This document shows positions 8,469-16,585 of a stretch of DNA of 47,424 bases, piece by piece (within the stretch, counting starts at the first letter, position 1; each line of letters begins with the position of its first letter). A model generated the notes under the pieces. The model saw only the letters and a list, made by a program, of their open reading frames with translations, ran no database searches and was not told where the DNA came from. The translations under genes were made by a program, and so were the position numbers. The stretch comes from an uncultured Eubacteriales bacterium. Its GTDB lineage: Bacteria; Bacillota; Clostridia; Christensenellales; Aristaeellaceae. The DNA lies in the NCBI GenBank assembly GCA_902778995.1, contig CACYZW010000042.1, forward strand, positions 1 through 47,424, given 5' to 3'.

Positions 8469-9045
8469 AGCTGTTCCTGCCCTCCGCGTCGTACCAGGCC
8501 TCCCGCGGCAGATAGTTCTTGCTGCGGATCATCGCCACCATCTCGTCGGTCAGCTCCAGCACGATCACGTGCTTGACGCCCTTGCGCTGAAAATAAAAAT
8601 AGTACAGCTTGGCGTCCCGGTTGACGAACCAGTTGTGGCACTTGATGCCGGGCTCGTTCAGCGTCTTCTTGAACGCGGGGCCGGTCGCGGGCCCGCAGCG
8701 GATGACGTCCTTCATTTCAAGCGCGGTCAGGTACTTCCTGCGCTTGTTGTTCAGCACACGGGAGACGTCCAGATTGCCGTTGGTGAAGGTGTAGTCGTAC
8801 TCCACCCGGCAGTTGTCGCTGCCGCGCCACAGCAGATAGGCCGCGCCGCCGAACACCAGCGCCGCCACCAGGTTCTGCCAGACGAAAACCATGCCGCCCG
8901 TTTCGGGGTTGACGCCGATGGCGCCGGACAGCGACACCGCCGCGACCAGCGCGAATATGACGATGAGCAGCCAGCACGCGTAATAGAGCACCGTATAAAG
9001 GCCCTGCCTGCGCCTGACGGCGACAGTTTCAAGAAAATCATCCAT
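8449..9045 (-). CDS. Small membrane protein of unknown function (DUF6106-like)
   Basis: This 198-residue protein has two adjacent membrane segments near the N-terminus (about residues 16-45 and 54-75), followed by a soluble domain of about 120 residues. It starts MDDFLETVAVRRRQG. The soluble part is rich in beta-type sequence (YDYTFTNGNLDVSRVLNNK) and may resemble PH-like membrane domains. I recall the family as DUF6106 of Clostridia, with no known role. ATG at 9045 has GGGAGG at 8 bases; the frame is open to 9087 but has no ribosome site there. It is the first gene of the run to iscS-type, thiI, mrfA and trxA. Confidence 0.7.
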   Translation of the reverse strand: MDDFLETVAVRRRQGLYTVLYYACWLLIVIFALVAAVSLSGAIGVNPETGGMVFVWQNLVAALVFGGAAYLLWRGSDNCRVEYDYTFTNGNLDVSRVLNNKRRKYLTALEMKDVIRCGPATGPAFKKTLNEPGIKCHNWFVNRDAKLYYFYFQRKGVKHVIVLELTDEMVAMIRSKNYLPREAWYDAEGRNSYAAGIS

Positions 9046-9110
9046 GCGAGACACCTCCCGGTCCGGCGCGACAGGGCGCCTGACCATACAAGTTATAAAA
9101 CCATGGGTTC

Positions 9111-9138
9111 ATTATAGCACAATTTTCAGTCTTGTCGA
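9111..9138 (-). promoter_or_regulatory. Putative promoter of the desulfurase-thiI-mrfA unit
   Basis: On the minus strand TCGACA (9133-9138), 16 bases, then TATAAT (9111-9116). The start site would lie near 9104, about 60 bases before the first gene. It is back-to-back with the plus-strand promoter at 9169. Confidence 0.5.
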
Positions 9139-9168
9139 TACTTAAACACAAATTTGACTCACAAATCT

Positions 9169-9197
9169 TTGCGCCGAAAAGGGAGATGTGCTATAAT
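9169..9197 (+). promoter_or_regulatory. Putative promoter of the zinc-ribbon gene
   Basis: TTGCGC (9169-9174), 17 bases, TATAAT (9192-9197). Transcription would begin near 9204, about 22 bases before the ATG at 9226, which leaves room only for the ribosome site. Confidence 0.6.
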
Positions 9198-9225
9198 TGT
9201 ATCAATAATATCAGGAGATAATCAG

Positions 9226-10602
9226 ATGAAATGCCCTTATTGCGGCGGCGTGTGCGCGGACGACGCGCTGTACTGTCCAAGCTGCAAGCAGCCGCTGCCC
9301 ACCGCCCAGGCGCAGACCCAGCCCCAACAGGAAAAGCGCCGTGAAAAACGCACCGCCGGCCAGAAGGCCTTTACGGCGGTGCTTGTGGTGCTGTTCATAT
9401 TCGGGCTGTCCGTGGGCGCGTACAAGCTGGCCAGCTGGGTCAAAAGCTACCAGCTGAACCGACTCTATACCCGCGGGGCCTACACCCCCACCCTTTCCGA
9501 GATCAAGATGGACGACATGCGCCAGGGCCACGCCATGATCTTTTTCGGCAAGGACGGCGACCAGATCTACGTGCCAGAGCTGAGCCGCTCCCTTTCCATC
9601 TCGGGGGGCGTGGCCCGCATGGAGGTAGCCGATTCCGATTGGTTCAACGGCAGCATAACCGATGTGGAGTACGCCGACGTCACGCTGACGCCCATGCTGA
9701 TCTCCGAAAACGGCAGAAAAACCGAGCTTCCCCAATTCAACTTCCAGGTAAACGTGCCCGATTCGCCCCTTCAGGTCACCAGTCCCGCCCAGGAGCGCAC
9801 CACCGTGGTCACGGGGGTCTACCCGCTGACGCTGAACGTGGTGCCCGGCAGCACCGTGTTCGTCAACGGCGAGGACGTCACCAAATCGGTGGATCGCAGC
9901 GGCTACCTGTCCACCTACGTCAGCGTCAAGCCCATCGGCGACAACGTCATCACCCTGATTGTGCGCACCCCGAAGCACCGGGAATGCCGCCATGAACTGG
10001 TGATCTTCCGCCAGCACTACGACATCGAGCTGGAGCTTGACACCACCGTCGGCAACGTCTCCTCGGCCCGCACGATGGCCGTCACCGGCACCACCGAGCC
10101 CGGCGCGTCTATCGAGGTGGACACCGACCACATCGAGGAAAGCCTGTCCGTGGATCAGCAGACGGGGCGCTTCTCCTTCATCGCGAATTTCTCCACCTAC
10201 GGCAACAACATCATCCGCTTCCGCGCCACCAAGCCCGGCAAGCAGGACGCGGAGATCAGCCTGAACGTGAATTACAGGCCCTCGCTGGCCGAAATGTCCG
10301 GGCGCGCCTGGGCGATGGACTACCCGCAGCTGCGCGTGCTGTTTGAGAACTGGCGCTACAAGAGCTTCGTGTGCAAGGGCCCGCTCATCGACAGCTTTAC
10401 CGACGACGACGGCAAAAAGTACCTGGTGATGGATGTGGGCACAACCGAGCGCCAGCTGGTGATCCTCGTAAACGAGAGCTCCATCACCAGCCCGACCCTG
10501 GGCCGAACCTATCAGGCCTACGCCTATGTGGACGGCCAGCACATGTACCAGTCGGAATACTATCCGATGCTGGTGGCGCTGTATATGGACGTCGCGGGCT
10601 GA
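9226..10602 (+). CDS. Zinc-ribbon, single-pass membrane protein with Ig-like extracellular domains
   Basis: This 458-residue protein starts MKCPYCGG and has a four-cysteine zinc ribbon (CPYC at 3-6, CPSC about residues 18-21) on the cytoplasmic side. A glutamine-rich linker follows, then one membrane helix (about 48-68, AVLVVLFIFGLSVGAY). The remaining 390 residues should be outside. They look like two or three beta-sandwich domains: GVYPLTLNVVPGSTVFVNGEDV and the later VTGTTEPGASIEVD are typical of bacterial Ig-like or glucodextranase-B repeats. ATG at 9226 has AGGAG at 9 bases. Proteins of this layout in Firmicutes are of unknown function; the zinc ribbon suggests a cytoplasmic partner. It is a single-gene unit. 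Confidence 0.7.
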   Translation: MKCPYCGGVCADDALYCPSCKQPLPTAQAQTQPQQEKRREKRTAGQKAFTAVLVVLFIFGLSVGAYKLASWVKSYQLNRLYTRGAYTPTLSEIKMDDMRQGHAMIFFGKDGDQIYVPELSRSLSISGGVARMEVADSDWFNGSITDVEYADVTLTPMLISENGRKTELPQFNFQVNVPDSPLQVTSPAQERTTVVTGVYPLTLNVVPGSTVFVNGEDVTKSVDRSGYLSTYVSVKPIGDNVITLIVRTPKHRECRHELVIFRQHYDIELELDTTVGNVSSARTMAVTGTTEPGASIEVDTDHIEESLSVDQQTGRFSFIANFSTYGNNIIRFRATKPGKQDAEISLNVNYRPSLAEMSGRAWAMDYPQLRVLFENWRYKSFVCKGPLIDSFTDDDGKKYLVMDVGTTERQLVILVNESSITSPTLGRTYQAYAYVDGQHMYQSEYYPMLVALYMDVAG

Positions 10603-10620
10603 CGGCGTCCATAGCGGCGG

Positions 10621-10812
10621 CTCAGGATGTTGGCAAAGTCAACAGACTGCAGGCCGCTGAAAAAGGCTGCAAGGCAAGGCGGCGAGCCTGCAAAAAAGGG
10701 AGTTTACCCCGCCGTAAATGACCGCATTTTGCAGGCGACGCCAACACGGCAAGCAGAAAATCCTTCCGATCTTCTTCTTTCGGAAGGATTTTCTGCGTTT
10801 GCGGCCTTTGTC
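10621..10812 (+). repeat. 192-bp dispersed repeat, copy 1 (overlaps the ogt 3' end)
   Basis: This segment matches 44975-45166 over its full 192 bases with about ten differences, and both copies have the same orientation. It contains two good hairpins. One is GCCTGCAAAA pairing with TTTTGCAGGC (10686-10736). The other is a perfect 15-bp stem (10754-10768 with 10780-10794) next to the right end. It starts CTCAGGATGTTG and ends GGCCTTTGTC. There is no transposase, so it resembles a non-autonomous element. Its left end supplies the ogt stop codon. Confidence 0.9.
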
Positions 10813-11290
10813 TCAGCAGCGCCTTCTTGCGCTCGAGGCCGCCGCCGTAGCCGGTCAATTTGCCGCCGCTGCCCAGCACCCTGTGGCAGGGCACGATCAG
10901 GGAAATGGGGTTGCGGGCCACCGCGCCGCCCACCGCGCGGCTGGAGAAGTGTTCGATCCCCCGCTGCCGGGCGATCGTCCGGGCAAGGTCGCCGTAGGTG
11001 GTGACGGTTCCATAGGGAATCCGGAGCAACAGCTCTCCTACATGCTTGCGAAAGTCCGGTCCGGTCAGGTGCAGCGTCGGCGTAAATCCCGGATCGCGCC
11101 CGGAAAAGTAGATGTCCAGCCACCGCGAGGCTTCGTCAAAGAACGGCGACGGGTGTTCCATGGCGTTTGCCGCGAGGCCCTCGCCCATGTGGCGCTGGTT
11201 CTCGACAAACCACAACCCGGTAAGCCCTGCGTCATCCGCCGCGAGCAGTATCTGGCCCAGCGGGGACGGAATATGGTGCGTGTAGATCAT
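10622..11290 (-). CDS. ogt: Methylated-DNA-protein cysteine methyltransferase with repeat-encoded tail
   Basis: This is a suicide DNA-repair protein that removes alkyl groups from O6-alkylguanine onto its own cysteine. The active site PCHRV is visible (C135), with the helix-turn-helix region YGTVTTYGDLA (93-103) and the usual GGKLTGYGGGLERKKALL at the end of the domain. A family member normally stops near there, about residue 160. Here the frame runs 62 residues further because the 192-bp repeat at 10621-10812 starts exactly there, and the stop codon is inside the repeat. The tail is basic and has no recognised domain. ATG at 11290 has AAAGGAGG at 8 bases; the frame is open to 11398 but the upstream part covers the promoter. 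Confidence 0.92.
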   Translation of the reverse strand: MIYTHHIPSPLGQILLAADDAGLTGLWFVENQRHMGEGLAANAMEHPSPFFDEASRWLDIYFSGRDPGFTPTLHLTGPDFRKHVGELLLRIPYGTVTTYGDLARTIARQRGIEHFSSRAVGGAVARNPISLIVPCHRVLGSGGKLTGYGGGLERKKALLRQRPQTQKILPKEEDRKDFLLAVLASPAKCGHLRRGKLPFLQARRLALQPFSAACSLLTLPTS

Positions 11291-11338
11291 GCCCAAGCCC
11301 TCCTTTGGCTGTAGACAGTGTAGCGGCCTTTCACTTGG

Positions 11339-11367
11339 ATTATAGCATAGAGTCCCTTCAATGTCAA
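11339..11367 (-). promoter_or_regulatory. Consensus sigma-A promoter for ogt
   Basis: On the minus strand TTGACA (11362-11367), 17 bases, TATAAT (11339-11344). Both boxes match consensus exactly. It is divergent from the era promoter at 11380-11408, only 12 bases away. Confidence 0.75.
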
Positions 11368-11379
11368 ACATTTGTTCGA

Positions 11380-11408
11380 TTGTACTTTTACCGCACATGT
11401 GATATAAT
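11380..11408 (+). promoter_or_regulatory. Putative sigma-A promoter for era-recO
   Basis: TTGTAC (11380-11385), 17 bases, TATAAT (11403-11408). It gives a leader of about 58 bases before the TTG start of era. Confidence 0.65.
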
Positions 11409-11472
11409 TAAATTGAATAATATTGTCGCAGAGACGCTCCCGAAGCGACCCGCGACGCATGGAGGAAGACCA

Positions 11473-12363
11473 TTGTCTGACAAGAAATTTCGTTCCGGCT
11501 TTGTGGCCATACTCGGCCGCCCCAACGTGGGCAAATCGAGCCTCATGAACCGCTTCGTTGGAGAGAAGGTGGCCATCATCTCCAACCATCCCCAGACCAC
11601 CCGCAACAAGCTGCTGGGCATCGCCTCGGGGGAAGACTGGCAGATCGTATTCGTGGACACCCCCGGCCTGCACAAGCCCCGCACCAAGCTGGGCGAATAC
11701 ATGATGAAGTCCGCCAACGACGCGCGGGAGGGCGTGGACGCCGTGTTGTGCGTGGTGGACGGCCAGCACATCGGCGCGGGCGACATGGCCGTGATGCAGG
11801 ACATCGCGAAGATGAACTGTCCCAGGTTCCTGGCGGTGAACAAGATCGACATCGTGCCCGAGGAAAAGCTGTTTCCCCAGCTTGCCAGGCTCCACGACTG
11901 CGGCTTTGACCAGATCGTTTCCACCTCCGCCCGCACCGGCGAGAACGTGGACCTGCTGCTCAGGCTGCTGATCGAGGCCATGCCTGAGGGCCCGAAGTAC
12001 TTCCCTGACGACATGATCACCGACCAGCCCGAGCGGGTGATGTGCGCGGAGATCATCCGGGAAAAGGCCCTCCGGAACCTGCGAGACGAGGTGCCCCACG
12101 GCGTGGGCGTGGAGATGCTTCAGATAAAAAAGGTCTCCGACACGCTGACCGAGATACACGCCAACGTATACTGCGAGCGGCCCAGCCACAAATCCATCAT
12201 CATCGGCAAGCAGGGCGCCATGCTGCGCACCATCGGCAGCGAGGCCCGGGGCGACATCGAACGGCTTCTGGGCACGAAGGTCAACCTGAAGCTGTGGGTG
12301 AAGGTGCGCGAGGACTGGCGCAACCGGACCGGCGACCTGCGGGCGCTGGGCTACGAGGAATGA
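11473..12363 (+). CDS. era: GTPase Era, ribosome assembly (TTG start)
   Basis: This 296-residue essential GTPase binds 16S rRNA near its 3' end during small-subunit maturation. G1 is GRPNVGKS (residues 15-22), G3 DTPG, and G4 NKID. The C-terminal KH domain shows KSIIIGKQGAMLRTIG. Length is normal. I chose TTG at 11473: GGAGGAAG precedes it by about 4-8 bases, and the protein then begins with SDKKFRSGFVAILG, as expected for Era. No ATG in frame lies closer than the ribosome site. recO follows one base after the stop, as in many Firmicutes. Confidence 0.96.
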   Translation: MSDKKFRSGFVAILGRPNVGKSSLMNRFVGEKVAIISNHPQTTRNKLLGIASGEDWQIVFVDTPGLHKPRTKLGEYMMKSANDAREGVDAVLCVVDGQHIGAGDMAVMQDIAKMNCPRFLAVNKIDIVPEEKLFPQLARLHDCGFDQIVSTSARTGENVDLLLRLLIEAMPEGPKYFPDDMITDQPERVMCAEIIREKALRNLRDEVPHGVGVEMLQIKKVSDTLTEIHANVYCERPSHKSIIIGKQGAMLRTIGSEARGDIERLLGTKVNLKLWVKVREDWRNRTGDLRALGYEE

Positions 12364-12364
12364 C

Positions 12365-13087
12365 ATGCCCGTCCTGACGATCCCCGCGCTGGTGCTGCGC
12401 CGGGCGGATTATTCCGATTACGACCGCATGGTCACGCTTTTTTCGCCGGAAATGGGGCGGGTGGACGCCATCGCAAGGGGCTGTCGCAGGCCGAAGTCGC
12501 CGCTGGTCAACGCGGTGGAACCCTTCACCAGCGGTGAATTTCAGCTCTATCAGCACCGGGAGCGCTATTCCCTGGAGCAGTGCCAGATCTCCGACAGCTA
12601 TTTTGAGCTGCGGGGGGACTATGACCGGCTGCGCCACGGCGTCTACTGGCTGCGGCTGCTGGACACGGCGATCCTCCCCGACACCCCCGCCCCGGAGCTT
12701 TTCATCATCACCCTGCGGGCGCTGGCCCATTTGAACTACGGCGAGCTGCCGCCGGAGCTGGTGACCTTCGCCTTCGAGGCCCACTTCATGCGGCTGATGG
12801 GCCTTTCGCCGAGAATGGACGCCTGCATGCTCTGCGGCAGGCCCGTGGACGGGGACGCCCGCTTCGACCCGGATCTGGGCGGCGCGGTGTGCCTGAATTG
12901 CCACTCCCCCGCGCCGAAGCTGTCCAACGGCGCGCGGCGCATACTGATGAAGCTGCCCCGCACGCAATTTGACCGCTTCCAGCTGCTCGCCGAACGCCCG
13001 GAATGGCCCGAGGCCGCCCGGCTGATGCGCAGCTGCGTCAACCTGCGCATGCACATGGAGAAATTTGCCCCCGAATTAAGGACATAA
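12365..13087 (+). CDS. recO: DNA repair protein RecO
   Basis: This 240-residue protein helps RecA load on single-stranded DNA in the RecFOR recombination pathway. The N-terminal OB fold begins LTIPALVLRRADYSDYDR, with the typical FSPEMGRVDAIARGCRR. A four-cysteine zinc site follows: CMLC near residue 155 and CLNC near 178. Size and domain order fit the family. Its ATG lies one base after the era stop, so the two are co-translated. Confidence 0.93.
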   Translation: MPVLTIPALVLRRADYSDYDRMVTLFSPEMGRVDAIARGCRRPKSPLVNAVEPFTSGEFQLYQHRERYSLEQCQISDSYFELRGDYDRLRHGVYWLRLLDTAILPDTPAPELFIITLRALAHLNYGELPPELVTFAFEAHFMRLMGLSPRMDACMLCGRPVDGDARFDPDLGGAVCLNCHSPAPKLSNGARRILMKLPRTQFDRFQLLAERPEWPEAARLMRSCVNLRMHMEKFAPELRT

Positions 13088-13091
13088 GACC

Positions 13092-13865
13092 ATGGACACC
13101 ATCCACATGATCGGCTACGATGCGCAGCATCCCGCCGACTTTGTCTATGACGTTTCCCAAAACCACGGCCATTATCTGCTGATACTGACCCATACGCCGC
13201 TGCGCTTTTTCAACGGCGACGCGGAGCGCGTCTATCCGGCCCATCACGCTGCGCTGTTCACGCCCTCGGCCCAGAACCGATACGGCGCCTGGGGCGACAG
13301 CTACGCCAACGATTGGATCATATTCTCCTCTGACGAGGCCTATGTCACCCAGTTTCCGCTGCAAAACCAGCCCTTTCCCGTGCTCGACCCGGATTACTGC
13401 CACAACCTGTTCCAGCTGTTGACCTGGGAGCACATGCAGGAGGACTACGAGACCGTCGTCTCCCAGCTGATGTCACTGCTGTTTCGCAAGCTGAGCGCCG
13501 GCATCGACCAGTCCGGCGTCTCGGACTACCGTCTGGAGCTGGCTGCTTTGCGGCGGCACATACTGAACCAGCCCCGCAGGCATTGGAACGTCGAGGACAT
13601 GGCCGCCCAGCTGCACATCAGCGCCGGTTATTTACAGCTGCTCTACAAGCGGCAGTTCGGCGTCTCCTGCATGGACGACGTGATCGTCAGCCGGATTCGC
13701 CTCGCCCGGGACTACCTGGCCCATACGAACCTGCGGGTCCTGGAGATCGCGGCCCTTTGCGGCTACAACAGCGCCGAGCACTTCAGCCGCCAGTTCCACA
13801 AAATTTGCGGCATGAGTCCGGGACAGTACCGCAAAAACGCGATGCAGGCGGACGGTCAACATTGA
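13092..13865 (+). CDS. AraC-family transcriptional regulator
   Basis: This 257-residue regulator has an N-terminal cupin-like sensing region (about 1-150; HAALFTPSAQNRYGAWGDSY resembles the AraC-binding fold). A C-terminal double helix-turn-helix follows: WNVEDMAAQLHISAGYLQLLYK, then LEIAALCGYNSAEHFSRQFH and the signature GMSPGQYRK. It starts 4 bases after recO, with AAGGA 9 bases before the ATG, so it may be read from the era promoter. It likely controls the alcohol dehydrogenase and aldo/keto reductase genes downstream, by position only. The inducer is unknown; a carbohydrate or related metabolite is usual. Confidence 0.88.
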   Translation: MDTIHMIGYDAQHPADFVYDVSQNHGHYLLILTHTPLRFFNGDAERVYPAHHAALFTPSAQNRYGAWGDSYANDWIIFSSDEAYVTQFPLQNQPFPVLDPDYCHNLFQLLTWEHMQEDYETVVSQLMSLLFRKLSAGIDQSGVSDYRLELAALRRHILNQPRRHWNVEDMAAQLHISAGYLQLLYKRQFGVSCMDDVIVSRIRLARDYLAHTNLRVLEIAALCGYNSAEHFSRQFHKICGMSPGQYRKNAMQADGQH

Positions 13866-13940
13866 AGGGCAGGCCCGGCCGCCCATCCATGAACAATACC
13901 CGAATAATCTTGATACATCCTCATATCATTTCCGAAAGCA

Positions 13941-13969
13941 TTGCGCCGCCATCCCGGTGAATATATAAT
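13941..13969 (+). promoter_or_regulatory. Putative promoter of the alcohol dehydrogenase-AKR pair
   Basis: TTGCGC (13941-13946), 17 bases, TATAAT (13964-13969). The weak -35 would suit an activator such as the AraC protein encoded just upstream. The start site would be about 28 bases before the ATG. Confidence 0.5.
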
Positions 13970-14003
13970 GTCATCAACAGCAAAGCAGACAGGAGGACAT
14001 GAT

Positions 14004-15179
14004 ATGAACAATTTCAGCTTTTATTCCCCCACCTATTTCGCCTTTGGCAGGGATGCCGAAAACCAGGCGGGCGCGCTGGTGAAGCGCTTCGGCGGCTCGA
14101 AGGTGCTGCTGCACTACGGCGGCGGGAGCGTGGTGCGCTCGGGCCTGCTGGACCGCGTGAAGGCCGCGCTGAAGGCCGAGGGCCTGGACTGGGTCGAGCT
14201 GGGCGGCGTCAAGCCGAATCCCCGCAGCGGCCTGGTGTACCGGGGCATCGAGCTGTGCCGCAGGAAGGGCGTGGACTTCGTGCTCGCCGTGGGCGGCGGC
14301 AGCACCATCGACTCCTCCAAGGCCATCGCGGCTGGCGTCGTCTACGACGGTGACTTCTGGGATTTCTACAGCGGCAAATATATAGAAAAGGCCCTGCCCG
14401 TGGGCACCATACTCACCATCGCCGCCGCCAGCAGCGAGGGCAGCCCGGATTCCGTCATCACCAATGAAAACGGCATGTTCAAGCGCGGGGCCACCGGCGA
14501 CGCCATACGCCCCCGGTTCAGCATACTGAACCCGGCGCTGACCCAGACGCTTTCTGCCTACCAGACCGCCTGCGGCATCACCGACATCATGGCGCACCTG
14601 TACGAGCGCTACCTGACCAACACCGCCGAGGTGGAGGTCACCGACCGCATGATCGAGGCGCTGCTGCTGACCATGGTCCACGAGGGACCCCGGGTCATCG
14701 AGAACCCGAACAACTACGATGCCCGGGCCAACATCATGTGGGCGGGCATGATGGCCCACAACAACGCCTGCGGCGTGGGCCGCAGCCAGGACTGGAACAG
14801 CCACAACATCGAGCACGAGCTTTCCGCGCTGTACGACTGCGCCCACGGCGCGGGCCTCGCCGTGACCATGCCCGCCGTGTTCAGCTATGTGATGGCGCAC
14901 GACGTCATGCGCTTTGCCCAGGTCGCCGTGCGGGTGTGGGGCTGCCAGATGGATTTCGCCCACCCCGAGGTCACGGCCAGGGCGGGCATCGAAGCCCTGA
15001 GGCGCTTCCTGATCTCCATCGGCATGCCGAAGAACTTCGCGGAGCTGGGCGCGAAGGAAGCGGATATTCCGAAGCTGGTGGACGTGCTGTGCAACGGCGA
15101 CGGCAGACCGGGCAGCATCTCCGGCTTCGTGACGCTGAGCGAAGCGGATTGCGCCGCCATCTACAGGCTGATGCTGTGA
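14004..15179 (+). CDS. Iron-containing alcohol dehydrogenase (BdhA/YqhD-like)
   Basis: This 391-residue group III alcohol dehydrogenase probably reduces an aldehyde with NADPH or NADH. The nucleotide-binding glycine run is GGGSTIDSSKAIAAG (about residues 95-109). The metal site lies in the C-terminal half, with histidines in GRSQDWNSHNIEHELSALYDCAHGAGLA. The opening NNFSFYSPTYFAFGRDAE is typical of the butanol dehydrogenase branch. ATG at 14004 has AGGAGG at 7 bases; the longer frame from 13941 covers the promoter. The AKR gene follows 14 bases later. Substrate is not evident from sequence. Confidence 0.9.
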   Translation: MNNFSFYSPTYFAFGRDAENQAGALVKRFGGSKVLLHYGGGSVVRSGLLDRVKAALKAEGLDWVELGGVKPNPRSGLVYRGIELCRRKGVDFVLAVGGGSTIDSSKAIAAGVVYDGDFWDFYSGKYIEKALPVGTILTIAAASSEGSPDSVITNENGMFKRGATGDAIRPRFSILNPALTQTLSAYQTACGITDIMAHLYERYLTNTAEVEVTDRMIEALLLTMVHEGPRVIENPNNYDARANIMWAGMMAHNNACGVGRSQDWNSHNIEHELSALYDCAHGAGLAVTMPAVFSYVMAHDVMRFAQVAVRVWGCQMDFAHPEVTARAGIEALRRFLISIGMPKNFAELGAKEADIPKLVDVLCNGDGRPGSISGFVTLSEADCAAIYRLML

Positions 15180-15193
15180 CGGGGGGAAAATAA

Positions 15194-16330
15194 ATGAAAT
15201 ACCGCAAATTCGGCAAGCTGGGCATCGAGGGCTCAGCGTTTGGCCTGGGCTGCATGCGCTTCAACGGTCCGGCCTCCGGGGACACCATCATCGACGAACA
15301 GAAGGCCATCGGCCTGATTCGCAGGGCCATCGACGGCGGCGTGAATTACATAGACACCGCCTACGTCTACCTGGACAGGACCTCGGAAACCGTGGTGGGT
15401 AAGGCCCTTCGCGACGGCTACCGGGAGAAGGTCAACATCGCCACCAAGATGCCCGCGGAATACGTGCACAACCGCCAGGAGATGGCGGCGCTGCTGGACG
15501 AGGAGCTGAAAAAGCTGCAGACCGACCACATCGACTTCTACCTGATGCACGGCATCAACCGGGAAAAGTGGGAATACTTCAAGTCCATCGGCGCGCCCCA
15601 ATTCTTCGATGACATGAAGCGGGAAGGCAAGATCCGCTACAAGTGCTTCTCGTTCCACGGCCCATACGAGGCGTTCGAAGCCATCATCAACGCCTGGGAC
15701 TGGGACATGGTACAGATCCAGTACAACTTCATGGACGTGGACAACCAGGCCGGCACGAAGGGCCTGGAACTGGCCGGACGGCTGGGGATCCCCGTGGTCA
15801 TCATGGAGGGGCTGCTGGGCGGACAGCTTGCGAACGCCCCGGAGAACGTACAGGCGCTGTACGACGCCTTCCCTGTGAAGCGCTCACCGGTGGAATGGGC
15901 GTTCCGCTGGCTGTGCAACCACCCGGAGGTGGCCACCGTGCTCTCCGGCTGCAACGAGATCGAGCAGATCGACGACAACCTGCGCATTTTCGACACCGTG
16001 GCCCCGAACATCATGGCTGGGGAGGAGCTGAAGCTGATCGAAGACGTCCGCGCCGCCTATCTTTCCCGCAGAAAGATCGGCTGCACCGGCTGCCGCTACT
16101 GCATGCCCTGTCCCAACGGCGTGAACATTCCGGGCATATTCTCCGCGTGGAACAAGCAGTCGCTGTACAACCTGGACCCCAGGCACAACTGGGACTACGG
16201 CCAGCTCGTGCAGCGGGGCGAGACGGCGGACAGGTGCGTGGCCTGCGGCGCGTGCGAAGCCGCCTGTCCCCAGCATTTGCCCATCATCGACAGCCTGAAG
16301 GCCGCGCAGGCGGCGCTCGGACAGGGATAA
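15194..16330 (+). CDS. Aldo/keto reductase with C-terminal 4Fe-4S ferredoxin domain
   Basis: This 378-residue oxidoreductase has an aldo/keto reductase barrel (about 1-280): MKYRKFGKLGIEGSAFGLGC, then the catalytic D-Y-K-H set with DTAYVY and ATKMPA. A C-terminal segment carries two cysteine clusters: CTGCRYCMPCP (about 296-306) and CVACGACEAACP (about 346-357). They would hold iron-sulfur clusters, making this the Fe-S AKR subfamily common in anaerobes. It probably exchanges electrons with ferredoxin or NADPH. It is in one operon with the alcohol dehydrogenase (gap 14 bases, GGGGGAAAA before ATG). The substrate is unknown. Confidence 0.9.
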   Translation: MKYRKFGKLGIEGSAFGLGCMRFNGPASGDTIIDEQKAIGLIRRAIDGGVNYIDTAYVYLDRTSETVVGKALRDGYREKVNIATKMPAEYVHNRQEMAALLDEELKKLQTDHIDFYLMHGINREKWEYFKSIGAPQFFDDMKREGKIRYKCFSFHGPYEAFEAIINAWDWDMVQIQYNFMDVDNQAGTKGLELAGRLGIPVVIMEGLLGGQLANAPENVQALYDAFPVKRSPVEWAFRWLCNHPEVATVLSGCNEIEQIDDNLRIFDTVAPNIMAGEELKLIEDVRAAYLSRRKIGCTGCRYCMPCPNGVNIPGIFSAWNKQSLYNLDPRHNWDYGQLVQRGETADRCVACGACEAACPQHLPIIDSLKAAQAALGQG

Positions 16331-16450
16331 GGGTTTCTCCTGCCGCGTTTTCAGGCTCCGATCGAAACAATACGGTCGGCAAAGCCGAGTGAGAGCCTCA
16401 ACGAAATACTCACTTCAAAAGGGCAAACATAATTTTTGGGCTATACAGGT

Positions 16451-16495
16451 ACGGACGCCCTCCGTCCCGGCGCTGCCGGGACGGAGGGCGTCCGT
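16451..16495. terminator. Perfect 21-bp hairpin between convergent genes
   Basis: ACGGACGCCC... (16451-16471) and its exact reverse complement (16475-16495) enclose a three-base GCT loop. It lies between the aldo/keto reductase (plus) and PAP2 gene (minus), so it could end transcription from both sides. There is no strong U run, so a mobile-element role is equally possible; its right arm is part of a repeat that returns at 17231. Confidence 0.6.
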
Positions 16496-16534
16496 TTCAA
16501 TGTGCTTGCGCATATGCATGAGTTTTTTACAGCC
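16471..16534 (+). repeat. About 64-bp direct repeat, copy 1 (before PAP2 gene)
   Basis: This copy is similar to 17231-17293 through GCCGGGACGG, the GCGT-TTC-ATGT core and TTTTACAGCCC, at roughly 75% identity. The two copies flank the PAP2 gene in the same orientation. The remaining intergenic DNA (16331-16450, 16535-16585) shows nothing else I can name. Confidence 0.65.
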
Positions 16535-16585
16535 CCTTTATGCGCCCTGCGCATTCTGCGGGGTTTCATTAATCGGCAAGGACCA

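Noticed and set aside
10621-10812. Possible CRISPR-like or tandem array
   Set aside because: It occurs as a single unit here and a single unit at 44975, not as regularly spaced repeats.
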